A stretch of 64,000 bases of DNA from Calditrichota bacterium. Its GTDB lineage: Bacteria; Zhuqueibacterota; Zhuqueibacteria; Zhuqueibacterales; Geothermadaptataceae. The stretch lies in assembly GCA_008501765.1 (NCBI GenBank), contig QQUE01000002.1, forward strand, positions 180,336 to 244,335, in the 5' to 3' direction. The notes below the pieces were generated by a model. The model was not told the DNA's origin. It ran no database searches and saw only the letters and a program-made list of their open reading frames with translations. The translations under genes were made by a program, and so were the position numbers. Positions 54,134 to 62,764 of this stretch are shown one piece after another (the first letter of the stretch is position 1; each line of letters begins with the position of its first letter).

Positions 54134-54622
54134 TTTACAATCCTGTCTAAAATGAAGTGAGAAATCGCTGAAAAAAATACTGGCAAAGATAGGCTGTTGC
54201 CTGCATCAATCCAAGAAAAAATTTCATTAAATTTGGATAAAAACAGCAATTTTCCTAATTGGCATGTATTTAATTAAATAGCAAAAAATGGTTCAATTTG
54301 AATCGTTTTATAGAATGTTTCAATATCTTGTTTTCCTATGCAACTGTAAGATTTTTATTGATTTTTCTTGTTTTATTTTCCATATTTGACATCAGTATTT
54401 CCAGATTCTAAAATGCAATCTTAACGACTGAAATGAATTTGCGCGCGCCTGATTTTTGGTTTGGAAAGAAAGCAGGTAATTTCATTGACTTGCTACACCA
54501 ACGTCACTGTTTCCTGTTTCGAGTTTCAGAAAAGGAATTGATAAAAAACTTGAGGGAAGTCATGTTTTGTAAATACCTTTCCTTGTTAATAGCCAAAACC
54601 TAACTCCCACCAGGAAAAATAT
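54134..54622. other. Long promoter-bearing gap before the secreted-protein operon
   Basis: A 489-base A+T-rich stretch between divergent genes. Apart from the promoter listed at 54386-54414 I see no RNA gene or repeat. The leader from that promoter to the next gene would be about 200 bases, long enough to hold regulation, but no known riboswitch is recognised. Confidence 0.45.
54386..54414 (+). promoter_or_regulatory. Sigma-70-type promoter upstream of the secreted-protein operon
   Basis: A perfect TTGACA (54386-54391) is followed after exactly 17 bases by TAAAAT (54409-54414), five of six to the -10 consensus. It points at the 964-residue protein gene about 200 bases downstream. Confidence 0.5.
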
Positions 54623-57517
54623 ATGCGAAGAGGATTTATTCTTATACAACAAATGATAAGCATGGTACATTATTGGGCCACCATCGGCCTGCTGGCTTTG
54701 ATAATTCATGGATCAGCACATGCCTGGCAAACCCCGAAGTGGCAGGACGGTATTCCCCAATTTACCAGGATTGACTCCAGCCAGTCAGTAATATTTGATA
54801 GCACCATTACCCTGCAAAGCGTAATTACGACGAATGTCAACTCCCAAACGATGACTCAAATTCTCCTTGGTGGGCTTGGGAGAATCGATACGGTGATTTT
54901 AGATGGAGTGCAAAATCCGTTAGATTTTAACAAAGTACCAATCCCAAATACAGATATTTTTTTAGTGACAGATGCCTTTTCCCGTAAAGTTTATACAATA
55001 AATTCGAGCACAAAAAAGATCGTTAGCACCTTTGGCTCGGAAAATGTACAGGACCCGGATTATCTCCTGGCACCGGTAAAGGCACGCGCTTACGATGGCA
55101 GCAATCAAGGCACTTTTAATGGCATGCTGGTCACCGATGCTGGCAATGATAAAGTATTGATGTTCAATTACCTCGATGGTACTCTCGTTTGGACTTATGA
55201 CACGAACCTAAATGAACCATCGGCGGCCATAACCGTAATTGACAGCTCTCAGGTAATAATTTGCGATAAAGGCAATTCACGTATTGTATTTCTTGCGATG
55301 CTGGCAAACAGCGCTGTTTTTTTGAAATCCGGCGGAGAAAGTGTCTTATCAGAACCTGTTGATATTGAGTATCAGGCTGGACAGCTCCTGGTTACCGACA
55401 AGGTACGGCATGCTGTTTACGTAATGGATGCCAATGACTTTAGTATCATTCAGCAATTTGGTGTAGATAACGAGTTGGGTGCGGATGCCACGCATCTTTC
55501 AAGTCCGATTGACGCACAATTTCTGCCGAATGGCAATGTATTAATTGCTGATGCAGGCAACAAACGAATTATCGAAGTTGATATGGCAAGAAATCTCATT
55601 GTATGGGAATTTTTGCCGCGAGTCAATAAAATACTATCTGCGACGCGCCTCGCAAACGATGAAATGCTGTCTATCAGCGATCGGGATGTGCTTGTACTTG
55701 GCTACAAAACAAAGCAGTATATTTTGGGCAAAGAAAGAGGGCTTGGCCGCGCAGTCGATTTTGATTCCCTGAGTTTTTCAGCGAATATCGAAGATGGAAC
55801 ATCCATCCGATACCAAATGCGCACTGCAATCGTGCTGGCGGATTTGGAAGGGGCAGACTGGATTGGACCAACGGGGGAAGACTCCTGGTACGAAACCGAG
55901 TTTGAATTAAATAGCGTGCACGATGGCGACCGGTTTTATCAGATACGCGCTGAATTGACAACCAATAGCCCGCTGCGAACTGCTGTTCTCAACAGCTTAA
56001 CCCTGCACTATCATTATTTTAACACAGAAAGAGATGGGCGGGTTCTCTCGGCAATCATAGCAGATACATCAGCCAGCACAATCACCAATTGGCAGAAAAT
56101 TAGCGGCAGAACCATATTGCCCATCAATCCTACGGACAGGAAGGAAATCAGCCTGGTAATCAATGTGATTAACGCCAACACCGGCGCCCGGGTTCATAGC
56201 TTTTCGGTCAGTGATCAGGAGAGCACATTTGAAGAAATTTTGACCGATGTCTCTGCGTTAGCCACGGTAAATCGTATTCGTTTGGAGGGGATTTTTAATA
56301 CGAATAACACTTCGGTCGCCCCCATTCTTGACGATTGGGCTGTGGATTGGGTCAGTGTTCAATCATCCCCGTCATCCATTAAATTCGTTGATATCCAAAA
56401 TATTAATGATGTCGACGTTGTCCGACTTAAAACAGATTCGAACAATGGAGAACCGAACTCGATTTTTGTCTCCCTCACAGATCTCAACTTAGCGCAACGC
56501 TCCATCCCACGAATAAAAGTTGCGCTTAACGCCTTGCAAAGTGGTGATTCAGATTCGCTTGAATTATCCCGCCAGGGCGCTTCGGCAGAGTATTTTTCCA
56601 TTTCAGGAATGAGTGGTTTTATTCGCCAGACAGCCGGAACCAACAACGGTGTTCTGGAAATGCACGATCGTGATACACTGATAGTTCGTTATGTCGATCC
56701 AATTGATCCATCCGATATATCACAGGACTCTATTCTGATCGTTGAACGAACACGGGCAATTTTAACAGTCGAAACCCAGACCGGGCCTGTTGAAGCCAAT
56801 CAAGATATTCGTACCATCGACTCACTTTATTTGCATATTACAAATGAGCGGGATCACGATCTTTCGCCTGCGAGGGATAGCATTTTTGCACAAATCATAG
56901 ATACACGAACCAACGACCTTGAGACCATAAAGCTGCTGGAGATTCCCAATTCAGGCAGTTCTACTATTTTTTCCACCGGGGAATTTTATAGCCCGAAAGG
57001 AATAAATATTACAACCGGGCAAGCCGCCCGAATCGAGAATGGGCGCCTGGAAACATTAGCCGGAAATCAATTTGTCGCCCAATATCTTGATTTGGATACA
57101 GCCATCGTTTTTCTCAACATGGTGGGAACTCCAATAGGAGAACCTGCTGTTGAAGGGGAAGGAGCCATCAACTTGCTGCTTGCACCCAATCCTTACAAAG
57201 TGAGCTCCGGTGAAACGATGCGCCTGCGGATCGAGGCTTACACCGGCAGCTTGACACTTGAAAAAATAGAAATTTACAACCTGGCCGGAGAATCCGTCAA
57301 GACGATCAACGCCAGTGAATTTAACCTTGACCGTGGGCCGAGCATCTCCATTAAAACCAGGTCAACGACCCAGGGACAATGGTGGGATTTCACCAACAAA
57401 TATGGTGAACAGGTCGGTAGCGGAACTTATTTCGCCCGGCTGATCGGTGAGTTCACTGACGAACTCGGCCAAAAAGAAGATGTAACATTTCTCAGAAAAT
57501 TCGTGATTGTGCGCTAA
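54623..57517 (+). CDS. Large secreted protein with beta-propeller-like region and FlgD-like C-terminal domain
   Basis: The 964-residue product starts with a signal peptide (about 1-35). Residues 80-390 look like an NHL/PQQ-type propeller: repeated units of the kind GMLVTDAGNDKVLMFNYLDGTLVWTYD, ILIADAGNKRIIEVD. The middle (about 390-860) is beta-rich, with repeated Ig-like segments. The last 90 residues (LLLAPNPYKVSSGETMRLRIE ... IEIYNLAGESVKTI ... VGSGTYFARL ... KFVIVR) form a FlgD-like/T9SS-type CTD, which in FCB bacteria is often a secretion or cell-surface-attachment signal. The next gene encodes a PorV-like barrel. Function is unknown. Confidence 0.8.
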   Translation: MRRGFILIQQMISMVHYWATIGLLALIIHGSAHAWQTPKWQDGIPQFTRIDSSQSVIFDSTITLQSVITTNVNSQTMTQILLGGLGRIDTVILDGVQNPLDFNKVPIPNTDIFLVTDAFSRKVYTINSSTKKIVSTFGSENVQDPDYLLAPVKARAYDGSNQGTFNGMLVTDAGNDKVLMFNYLDGTLVWTYDTNLNEPSAAITVIDSSQVIICDKGNSRIVFLAMLANSAVFLKSGGESVLSEPVDIEYQAGQLLVTDKVRHAVYVMDANDFSIIQQFGVDNELGADATHLSSPIDAQFLPNGNVLIADAGNKRIIEVDMARNLIVWEFLPRVNKILSATRLANDEMLSISDRDVLVLGYKTKQYILGKERGLGRAVDFDSLSFSANIEDGTSIRYQMRTAIVLADLEGADWIGPTGEDSWYETEFELNSVHDGDRFYQIRAELTTNSPLRTAVLNSLTLHYHYFNTERDGRVLSAIIADTSASTITNWQKISGRTILPINPTDRKEISLVINVINANTGARVHSFSVSDQESTFEEILTDVSALATVNRIRLEGIFNTNNTSVAPILDDWAVDWVSVQSSPSSIKFVDIQNINDVDVVRLKTDSNNGEPNSIFVSLTDLNLAQRSIPRIKVALNALQSGDSDSLELSRQGASAEYFSISGMSGFIRQTAGTNNGVLEMHDRDTLIVRYVDPIDPSDISQDSILIVERTRAILTVETQTGPVEANQDIRTIDSLYLHITNERDHDLSPARDSIFAQIIDTRTNDLETIKLLEIPNSGSSTIFSTGEFYSPKGINITTGQAARIENGRLETLAGNQFVAQYLDLDTAIVFLNMVGTPIGEPAVEGEGAINLLLAPNPYKVSSGETMRLRIEAYTGSLTLEKIEIYNLAGESVKTINASEFNLDRGPSISIKTRSTTQGQWWDFTNKYGEQVGSGTYFARLIGEFTDELGQKEDVTFLRKFVIVR

Positions 57518-57537
57518 ACGATCAGCAAAGGGTTATC

Positions 57538-59466
57538 ATGAACAGGAAAGAAAACAGGATTTTTAATTATATGAATACTGCACGAAAAGTTCGAATACTC
57601 GCAATGATCGCAATAGGATTGCTGTTTATCATACAAGAATCGGCAAACGCACAAGTGTCTTTTTTACGGATTAGCCCCAATGCCCGACAGGTTGGAATGG
57701 GCGAGGCATTTACAGGCATGGCCAACGATTACAACCTTTTACGCTATAATGTTGGCGGGCTCGGCTTGCTCAAAAAAGCCAAACTTGCCACTAATTTTCA
57801 TGGTTGGATTGGCGACACCAAACAGGGTGACATCGAATTTTCAATTCCGCTGTTTTGGGGGGTTGGCGCATTCGGTTTAACCTATTTCAGTCACGGGGAT
57901 ATCGAAGACCTGAATGCTGATTTCGAGGAACTCGCGACGACAACCTCACCCAATGATATTATGCTGTCATTTGGCTACGGCCGGCAGGCCCAGGTTTTTG
58001 GCCGCAAACTTTCGTTCGGCGCCGGCAGCAAATTAATTCGACAGGATTTGGCAGGCGAATCTGCGAGCGCGATCGGTGTTGATGTTGGGGCTATATATCA
58101 GCTCAAGTATGCCTCCTTTGGCGCCACTTTTCAAAATTTTACCGTAACAAAACTCAAATTTATCGAGCGGGAAGAATTGCTGCCGGAGACAATTCGCGCT
58201 GGGATGGGAGTCCGACTGCCATTTGGAAAAAAATATCGCTGGAATGTGGCTGCTGATATTGCCAAAGTACGCGCTGAAAGTGATTACCGTTATTACACAG
58301 GAACGGAAGTTGATTTTGGCAAAACCCTCAAAGTTCGTGGGGGATACAAATGGCATGATACCGAAGCCTCGCGTTGGGCCGTCGGATTTGGTTTAAATAT
58401 GCCGATGGAATGGTTATCAAACGCGAGCACGGAAATCGATTATGCATTTTCGCCTTTAGACAATTTCGACGAATTTGCCCACCGGTTTTCAGTAACTTTT
58501 ACATTCAACAACCTGACACCACGGCGTTTTACACCGATCAATTCTGAAGAATTGACCATGCTGGAACAGCAATTAGCTGACGAATTGGTTGCTATTCAGG
58601 AAGCGCGGCAACGGGCCGAAGACGCGGAAGAAAGAACCAGAGCCTTGGAAGATGAGATGCAGCGGCGTTTGGAACACATCAAACAAATTGCACTCACCTC
58701 ACAGGGTAAAATTGAAGTCAGCGCTGAGGGAACCGAAGATGGCAAATACAGCCAGGTGCACATGTCATTGCGCATCAACTTCGAATTTGATAGTGCGGAA
58801 ATTGTAGAAGCCCAATCCAGCACCATGGAAAAAGTAGCTGAAATTCTCAACACTTATCCTGTCTCAAAAGTGTGGATTTCCGGGCACACAGACAATGTGG
58901 GCACAAATTTTTATAACATGGGATTATCCATGCGGCGCATGGACTCGGTGCAGCAATATTTGTCGAAACACGGCGTTAATGGCAGCCGATTTTTTATGCC
59001 TGTTCCGTATGGGGAAGACCGACCCGTGGATACAAACGCAACTTCTGTTGGCCGGGAAAGAAATCGCCGGGTTGATTTTACCATCTTTGCATTTGATCAG
59101 GAGCCAGATATTCCCGAAGGTTCAATTGTACGGGATGTTGAAGCATTTAATGATTCCACATTTGCAATAATTTGCAATGGCAAAGTGCCTTTTGAAGTTG
59201 ATGAATATCAGAATCCTGCCCGCGTATCTATTGATTTGCCAGGCATTTACTACCTGCGGGATACCGCGACAAATGAAACGATCGAGCTCAATCGAGGCCT
59301 GGTGAAACGGGCTCGCATCGCTTATCACGACGAGGGTTATACCCGTGTAGTATTCGACCTGCTGCAAAAATCGAAATTCAACGCGCGCCTGGTTGATAAT
59401 GCTGTAATTGTAAACTTCGTGCAAGAAAAATCAGCCGGACCATCGGAAATAACTGAAAAGAATTAA
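57538..59466 (+). CDS. PorV/PorQ-like barrel fused to OmpA and AMIN domains
   Basis: A 642-residue outer-membrane protein. After a signal peptide (about 1-38, ending ANAQ) comes a PorV/PorQ-type barrel (about 40-330) with the typical FLRISPNARQVGMGEAFTGMAND start. A charged coiled coil follows (about 340-385), then an OmpA-like peptidoglycan-binding domain (about 395-505) with FEFDSAEI and SGHTDNVGTN...RNRRVDF, and finally an AMIN-like domain (about 520-635, RVSIDLPGIYYLRD ... RVVFDLLQKSKFNARLVDNAVIVNF). PorV helps deliver type IX cargo at the cell surface; OmpA and AMIN tie proteins to the wall. It begins 20 bases after the gene of the CTD-bearing secreted protein. Confidence 0.85.
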   Translation: MNRKENRIFNYMNTARKVRILAMIAIGLLFIIQESANAQVSFLRISPNARQVGMGEAFTGMANDYNLLRYNVGGLGLLKKAKLATNFHGWIGDTKQGDIEFSIPLFWGVGAFGLTYFSHGDIEDLNADFEELATTTSPNDIMLSFGYGRQAQVFGRKLSFGAGSKLIRQDLAGESASAIGVDVGAIYQLKYASFGATFQNFTVTKLKFIEREELLPETIRAGMGVRLPFGKKYRWNVAADIAKVRAESDYRYYTGTEVDFGKTLKVRGGYKWHDTEASRWAVGFGLNMPMEWLSNASTEIDYAFSPLDNFDEFAHRFSVTFTFNNLTPRRFTPINSEELTMLEQQLADELVAIQEARQRAEDAEERTRALEDEMQRRLEHIKQIALTSQGKIEVSAEGTEDGKYSQVHMSLRINFEFDSAEIVEAQSSTMEKVAEILNTYPVSKVWISGHTDNVGTNFYNMGLSMRRMDSVQQYLSKHGVNGSRFFMPVPYGEDRPVDTNATSVGRERNRRVDFTIFAFDQEPDIPEGSIVRDVEAFNDSTFAIICNGKVPFEVDEYQNPARVSIDLPGIYYLRDTATNETIELNRGLVKRARIAYHDEGYTRVVFDLLQKSKFNARLVDNAVIVNFVQEKSAGPSEITEKN

Positions 59467-59470
59467 TACA

Positions 59471-59496
59471 AAAAGGCCAGGTTCTGCTGGCCTTTT
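59471..59496 (+). terminator. Intrinsic terminator of the secreted-protein/PorV-like operon
   Basis: AAAAGGCCAG pairs perfectly with CTGGCCTTTT around a six-base loop and is followed by more T. It starts five bases after the stop codon. Confidence 0.9.
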
Positions 59497-59559
59497 CTTT
59501 TTCACTGACCGCTTTTCTCTTCTAATAAAACAGAAACATGCCACACCTTGTTTCACATT

Positions 59560-60468
59560 TTATCCCAGGATTCTTTTCCCCAACGCACTCAAAATTAAAT
59601 TTGCAGCGACTTTTGCCGTCCGGTTTTTAAAATCGAGGATTGGATTCACTTCAACCATTTCCAGTGAGACCATTTTATGAGAGCGCGCGACCGCCTCCAT
59701 TATGACATGGGCTTCCCGTAACGTGAGCCCGCCTTCGACAGGGGTGCCGACGCCGGGTGCCGCTGTCGGATCGAGCGCATCAATATCAAAACTTAAATGG
59801 AATCCGGCAGTATCCTGTGATGCGCAAGCTATGGCTTCCAACATGACGTCGTGCATGCCGCGCCGGTCGATTTCAGCCATTGTAAATACGGTGATTCCTG
59901 ACCTTTTTATGAGCTGCCGCTCATTGGCATCGATATCACGAACACCAACTAAAACAGCATGTTCCGGATCGATTTTCGTGAAGTCTCCCCCGATGTTTCT
60001 TAGTTCCACCGCCCCTTCACCCAAAAGAACGGCGAATGGCATTCCATGAATATTTCCCGACGGGGTTGTATTTTCCGTATTCATATCGCCGTGCGCGTCA
60101 ATCCAGATCAATCCTGTTTTCTGCTTTTTTTTGTGGAAATATGCCGCGGTTCCCCCCATCGTGCCAATTGCAATCGCGTGATCGCCGCCGAGAACAAGCG
60201 GAAAAACACCACGATCATGGACTTCCTCGACAGTTTCTGCCAGTTGGCGGTTTATCGCTGCGATTTCAGGCAAGTATTTTAATTGTGGATTAATGACTTT
60301 TAGAATCTCCGGGATATCCACCTGTAAATCACCCCGGTCTGTTACCTCAAATCCAAGTTCCTGCAAATTTTTCATCAGACAGGCGATGCGGATCGCTGCC
60401 GGCCCCATATCAACACCTCTGTGGTCTGCACCGAGGTCGAGTGGAACTCCAATGACTTCAATTTTCAT
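59560..60468 (-). CDS. rocF: Arginase
   Basis: A 302-residue ureohydrolase. Mn-binding motifs are GGDHAIAIGT, DAHGDMNTENTTPSGNIHGMP and SFDIDALDPTAAPGVGTPVEGG; the N-terminal GVPLDLGADHRGVDMGPAAIR and the TPSGNIHG loop are those of arginases rather than agmatinases. It hydrolyses arginine to ornithine and urea. Single leftward gene; no other arginine genes are near. Confidence 0.93.
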   Translation of the reverse strand: MKIEVIGVPLDLGADHRGVDMGPAAIRIACLMKNLQELGFEVTDRGDLQVDIPEILKVINPQLKYLPEIAAINRQLAETVEEVHDRGVFPLVLGGDHAIAIGTMGGTAAYFHKKKQKTGLIWIDAHGDMNTENTTPSGNIHGMPFAVLLGEGAVELRNIGGDFTKIDPEHAVLVGVRDIDANERQLIKRSGITVFTMAEIDRRGMHDVMLEAIACASQDTAGFHLSFDIDALDPTAAPGVGTPVEGGLTLREAHVIMEAVARSHKMVSLEMVEVNPILDFKNRTAKVAANLILSALGKRILG

Positions 60469-61053
60469 AATTTACCCTGTTTATTTTCACTCTACTATTG
60501 GTACCCTCTAACCCATTGTGTAGAATCGAATTAATCTCCAATTTAGTTGACAAGTTCTCTCAATTTATTCATTGTATTGATCATTCCTGCAAAATTTTTA
60601 ACAGGAACCCAAATGCCTGCCGAGCTGATAAGCCGACGAAGTAACACGTTGTTTGGTTATATGCCATAAAACAACGAGAAAAGTGCATCATGCGAAAGAA
60701 ACATTTGAATCCTGCATAACGAATTTTCGATGAATAAAAAACAAGGTAGTGTAGAATATATAATTATGCAAGTTTTGAATCTAAAACTGTATCTGTGGAT
60801 TTTATCAACAGCATGCCGTAAAATAATCCAACGAATTCACTGCTTCACTGCTCTGCAAAAGCGAAGAATTACAGAAAAAGCTGATTCATCCCGCAGGCAA
60901 ATCATGATTCAGTTTTCAGAGCAGGTGAATTTTCAGGACTGGATTATTGTATTTTAAATTCGAAAAGAGGTCGGAATTGACTATAATTCAACGGATCTAA
61001 GCCACGAAATGGATTAGACCCGTGAATGGGTATTCAATTAATTGGCAAGTCGA
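60469..61053. other. Intergenic region, no gene supported
   Basis: A 585-base A+T-rich gap between two leftward genes. A rightward frame at 60730-60957 has no family, no convincing ribosome site and coding quality unlike its neighbours. I see no RNA structure or repeat. The promoter of the arginase gene should be here. Confidence 0.5.
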
Positions 61054-61446
61054 TCAAGCGGTTATATTCAAATTAAAATTAAAGCTACTAAACAATTCTT
61101 TCGTGGCTGCGGGCCCTTTCTCAACTGCTTGGGAAAAGTTATCTTGAGATATTCCATTCGCTTCAAGTTGTTGCATCAGATTATCAGATTTTTGTAAACT
61201 GGCAGCAGTCTCCTTATTGCCTTCTCGCATTTTCTGACTCTCATTCTGCTTGTTCATCGAATAGGGGCCTTTGCCATTTTCTTTCGCCCACGCTTTTATT
61301 GCATTTTTCCCCTTTGCAATAATAGAATCTGGCACACCCATAGATTTTGCCCGTTGTTCAATTTGAGTCTCCCCACCACGTCCGCTTCCACTCTCCTGAA
61401 CTGAAATTGCCGTATTGCCAGTTAGACCACTTAGTGCATCCACCAT
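61054..61446 (-). CDS. Small Gly/Asn/Ser-rich protein of unknown function
   Basis: A 130-residue protein with an excellent ribosome site (AAGGAG before the ATG). It has no signal peptide or membrane helix. The N-terminal part is Gly/Ser-rich (SGLTGNTAISVQESGSGRGG), the middle has charged helices (about 45-100), and the end reads FNFNLNITA. I recognise no family. Its isolated position between long gaps suggests a single-gene transcript. Confidence 0.6.
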   Translation of the reverse strand: MVDALSGLTGNTAISVQESGSGRGGETQIEQRAKSMGVPDSIIAKGKNAIKAWAKENGKGPYSMNKQNESQKMREGNKETAASLQKSDNLMQQLEANGISQDNFSQAVEKGPAATKELFSSFNFNLNITA

Positions 61447-62035
61447 TCTTTGCTCCTTATTAATGTAGTTTCACAAGCCTGATGCTGTTAAATGCATGAG
61501 ATAAAAACATGAGTTTAAACTTGGAACGTAAATATTATCCCATATTCATCTCGTAATATCCTTGTCACTTTTCAGTTGCACACAACACATCCAAAATAAA
61601 AATATTCGAACCGGTCGGTAAATAAATTTATCGGTAGCCCCACTTAAAACATCGAGTATATTTTGCAGATAGCATGGATAAATTGCCTGTCTTTGACTTG
61701 AGCTTCATTAAAACCAGAGAACGCAAAACATACATCATAAACAATAAACCATCCAGCAGATGTTAACTCAAATATATCAGGATGCCTGACAGTTCGGGTC
61801 AGATAGTTTCATCCGGAAAATTTTTATGACTCAATGCGGGCGTGTGTAAAGAAATCGGCCGGCTCCATATTCTTGTTGCATCTAAAAAAAATAGATGTAA
61901 ATTACGCAGTTTTAAATTTTTTGCATTCATATCGAAGATCTATGCGAAAAAACGCATTTTTATCAGCATATTACAACATTGACTGTACTGTGAGCTTTGA
62001 CAGGAAGTCATGGAATACAATAAAGGATTTGATTT
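61447..62035. other. Divergent intergenic region, no gene supported
   Basis: This 589-base gap lies between divergent genes. A 69-residue rightward frame at 61834-62043 overlaps the next gene and has no ribosome site, so it is not accepted. I see no RNA structure or clear repeat. Confidence 0.45.
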
Positions 62036-62764
62036 ATGTTTAATCCCTATACCTTGCAGAAGCAAAACCAGGCTCCAATAAATTCATTAGCCCCCCAATG
62101 GAATTCTGGATTTAACCGAAATAAACTTCTGCGATACTTGAGTAAGTCGACTTCACTTTTTTTAAGAAATAAAAAAACGTATCTGTTTAAAAGTGACTAT
62201 GCGCAATTTTTACTGCCCCCCGGAAAATCAGCCTATCGCCTGAAAATATATAATGGCCCATCGACGACCCCGGATGACGTTATGGAATTGGTAACACCTG
62301 TGGCCGGTGAAATGCTCTGTGTTTTGTACCGAGCCAATAAAATAATTGCCTATTCCCGGGCGGCGGTGAAAAACAGCTTTTCCGCAAGTGGTGGAATAAT
62401 GGTGGGAGTAAACTCCGGAAATGTACATCTTTCGGAAATAAAATTTTTAGTGCCGGAACAATTCGAAGACATGCTGGCCGTTTTTCTTTCGGCGGTTTTA
62501 CGCAAATTGCATTTAATGGGTTTTAACTCGGTTTATATAGCATGTAGTGAAAAACATCGCTATGGCATCCGAAATATTTTGAAAGCCGGTTTTGAATTAA
62601 AGACAATCACCAGCAAATACCATTTATTGGGTGGTGAAGTGGCGAGAACAGTGCAATTAGTGCAATATCAGAACAAACAACTTAACTCCCCTTCAAATCA
62701 GAAGAGACTGCCTGCAGCAGCCTCATCCAATCCTGTTGAAAAAGAGCCTACATCAGTAGTTTAA
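62036..62764 (+). CDS. Possible GNAT-fold acetyltransferase-like protein
   Basis: A 242-residue protein. Residues about 95-200 have a GNAT-like order: strands (MLCVLYRANKIIAYSRAAVK, VHLSEIKFLVPEQF), a helix, then FNSVYIACSEKHRYGIRNILKAGFELKT, which resembles the acetyl-CoA-fold C-terminal half with its '..lKAGFe' ending. The classical Q/RxxGxG/A loop is not seen, so this is a weak call and the protein may be inactive or something else. The N-terminal 60 residues and the Pro/Ser-rich tail are unrecognised. An AAAGGA site precedes the ATG. It overlaps the convergent gene by 17 bases at its end. Confidence 0.5.
   Translation: MFNPYTLQKQNQAPINSLAPQWNSGFNRNKLLRYLSKSTSLFLRNKKTYLFKSDYAQFLLPPGKSAYRLKIYNGPSTTPDDVMELVTPVAGEMLCVLYRANKIIAYSRAAVKNSFSASGGIMVGVNSGNVHLSEIKFLVPEQFEDMLAVFLSAVLRKLHLMGFNSVYIACSEKHRYGIRNILKAGFELKTITSKYHLLGGEVARTVQLVQYQNKQLNSPSNQKRLPAAASSNPVEKEPTSVV

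Noticed and set aside
60730..60957. A 75-residue rightward frame downstream of arginase
   Set aside because: No ribosome site, no family, and composition like the surrounding non-coding DNA.
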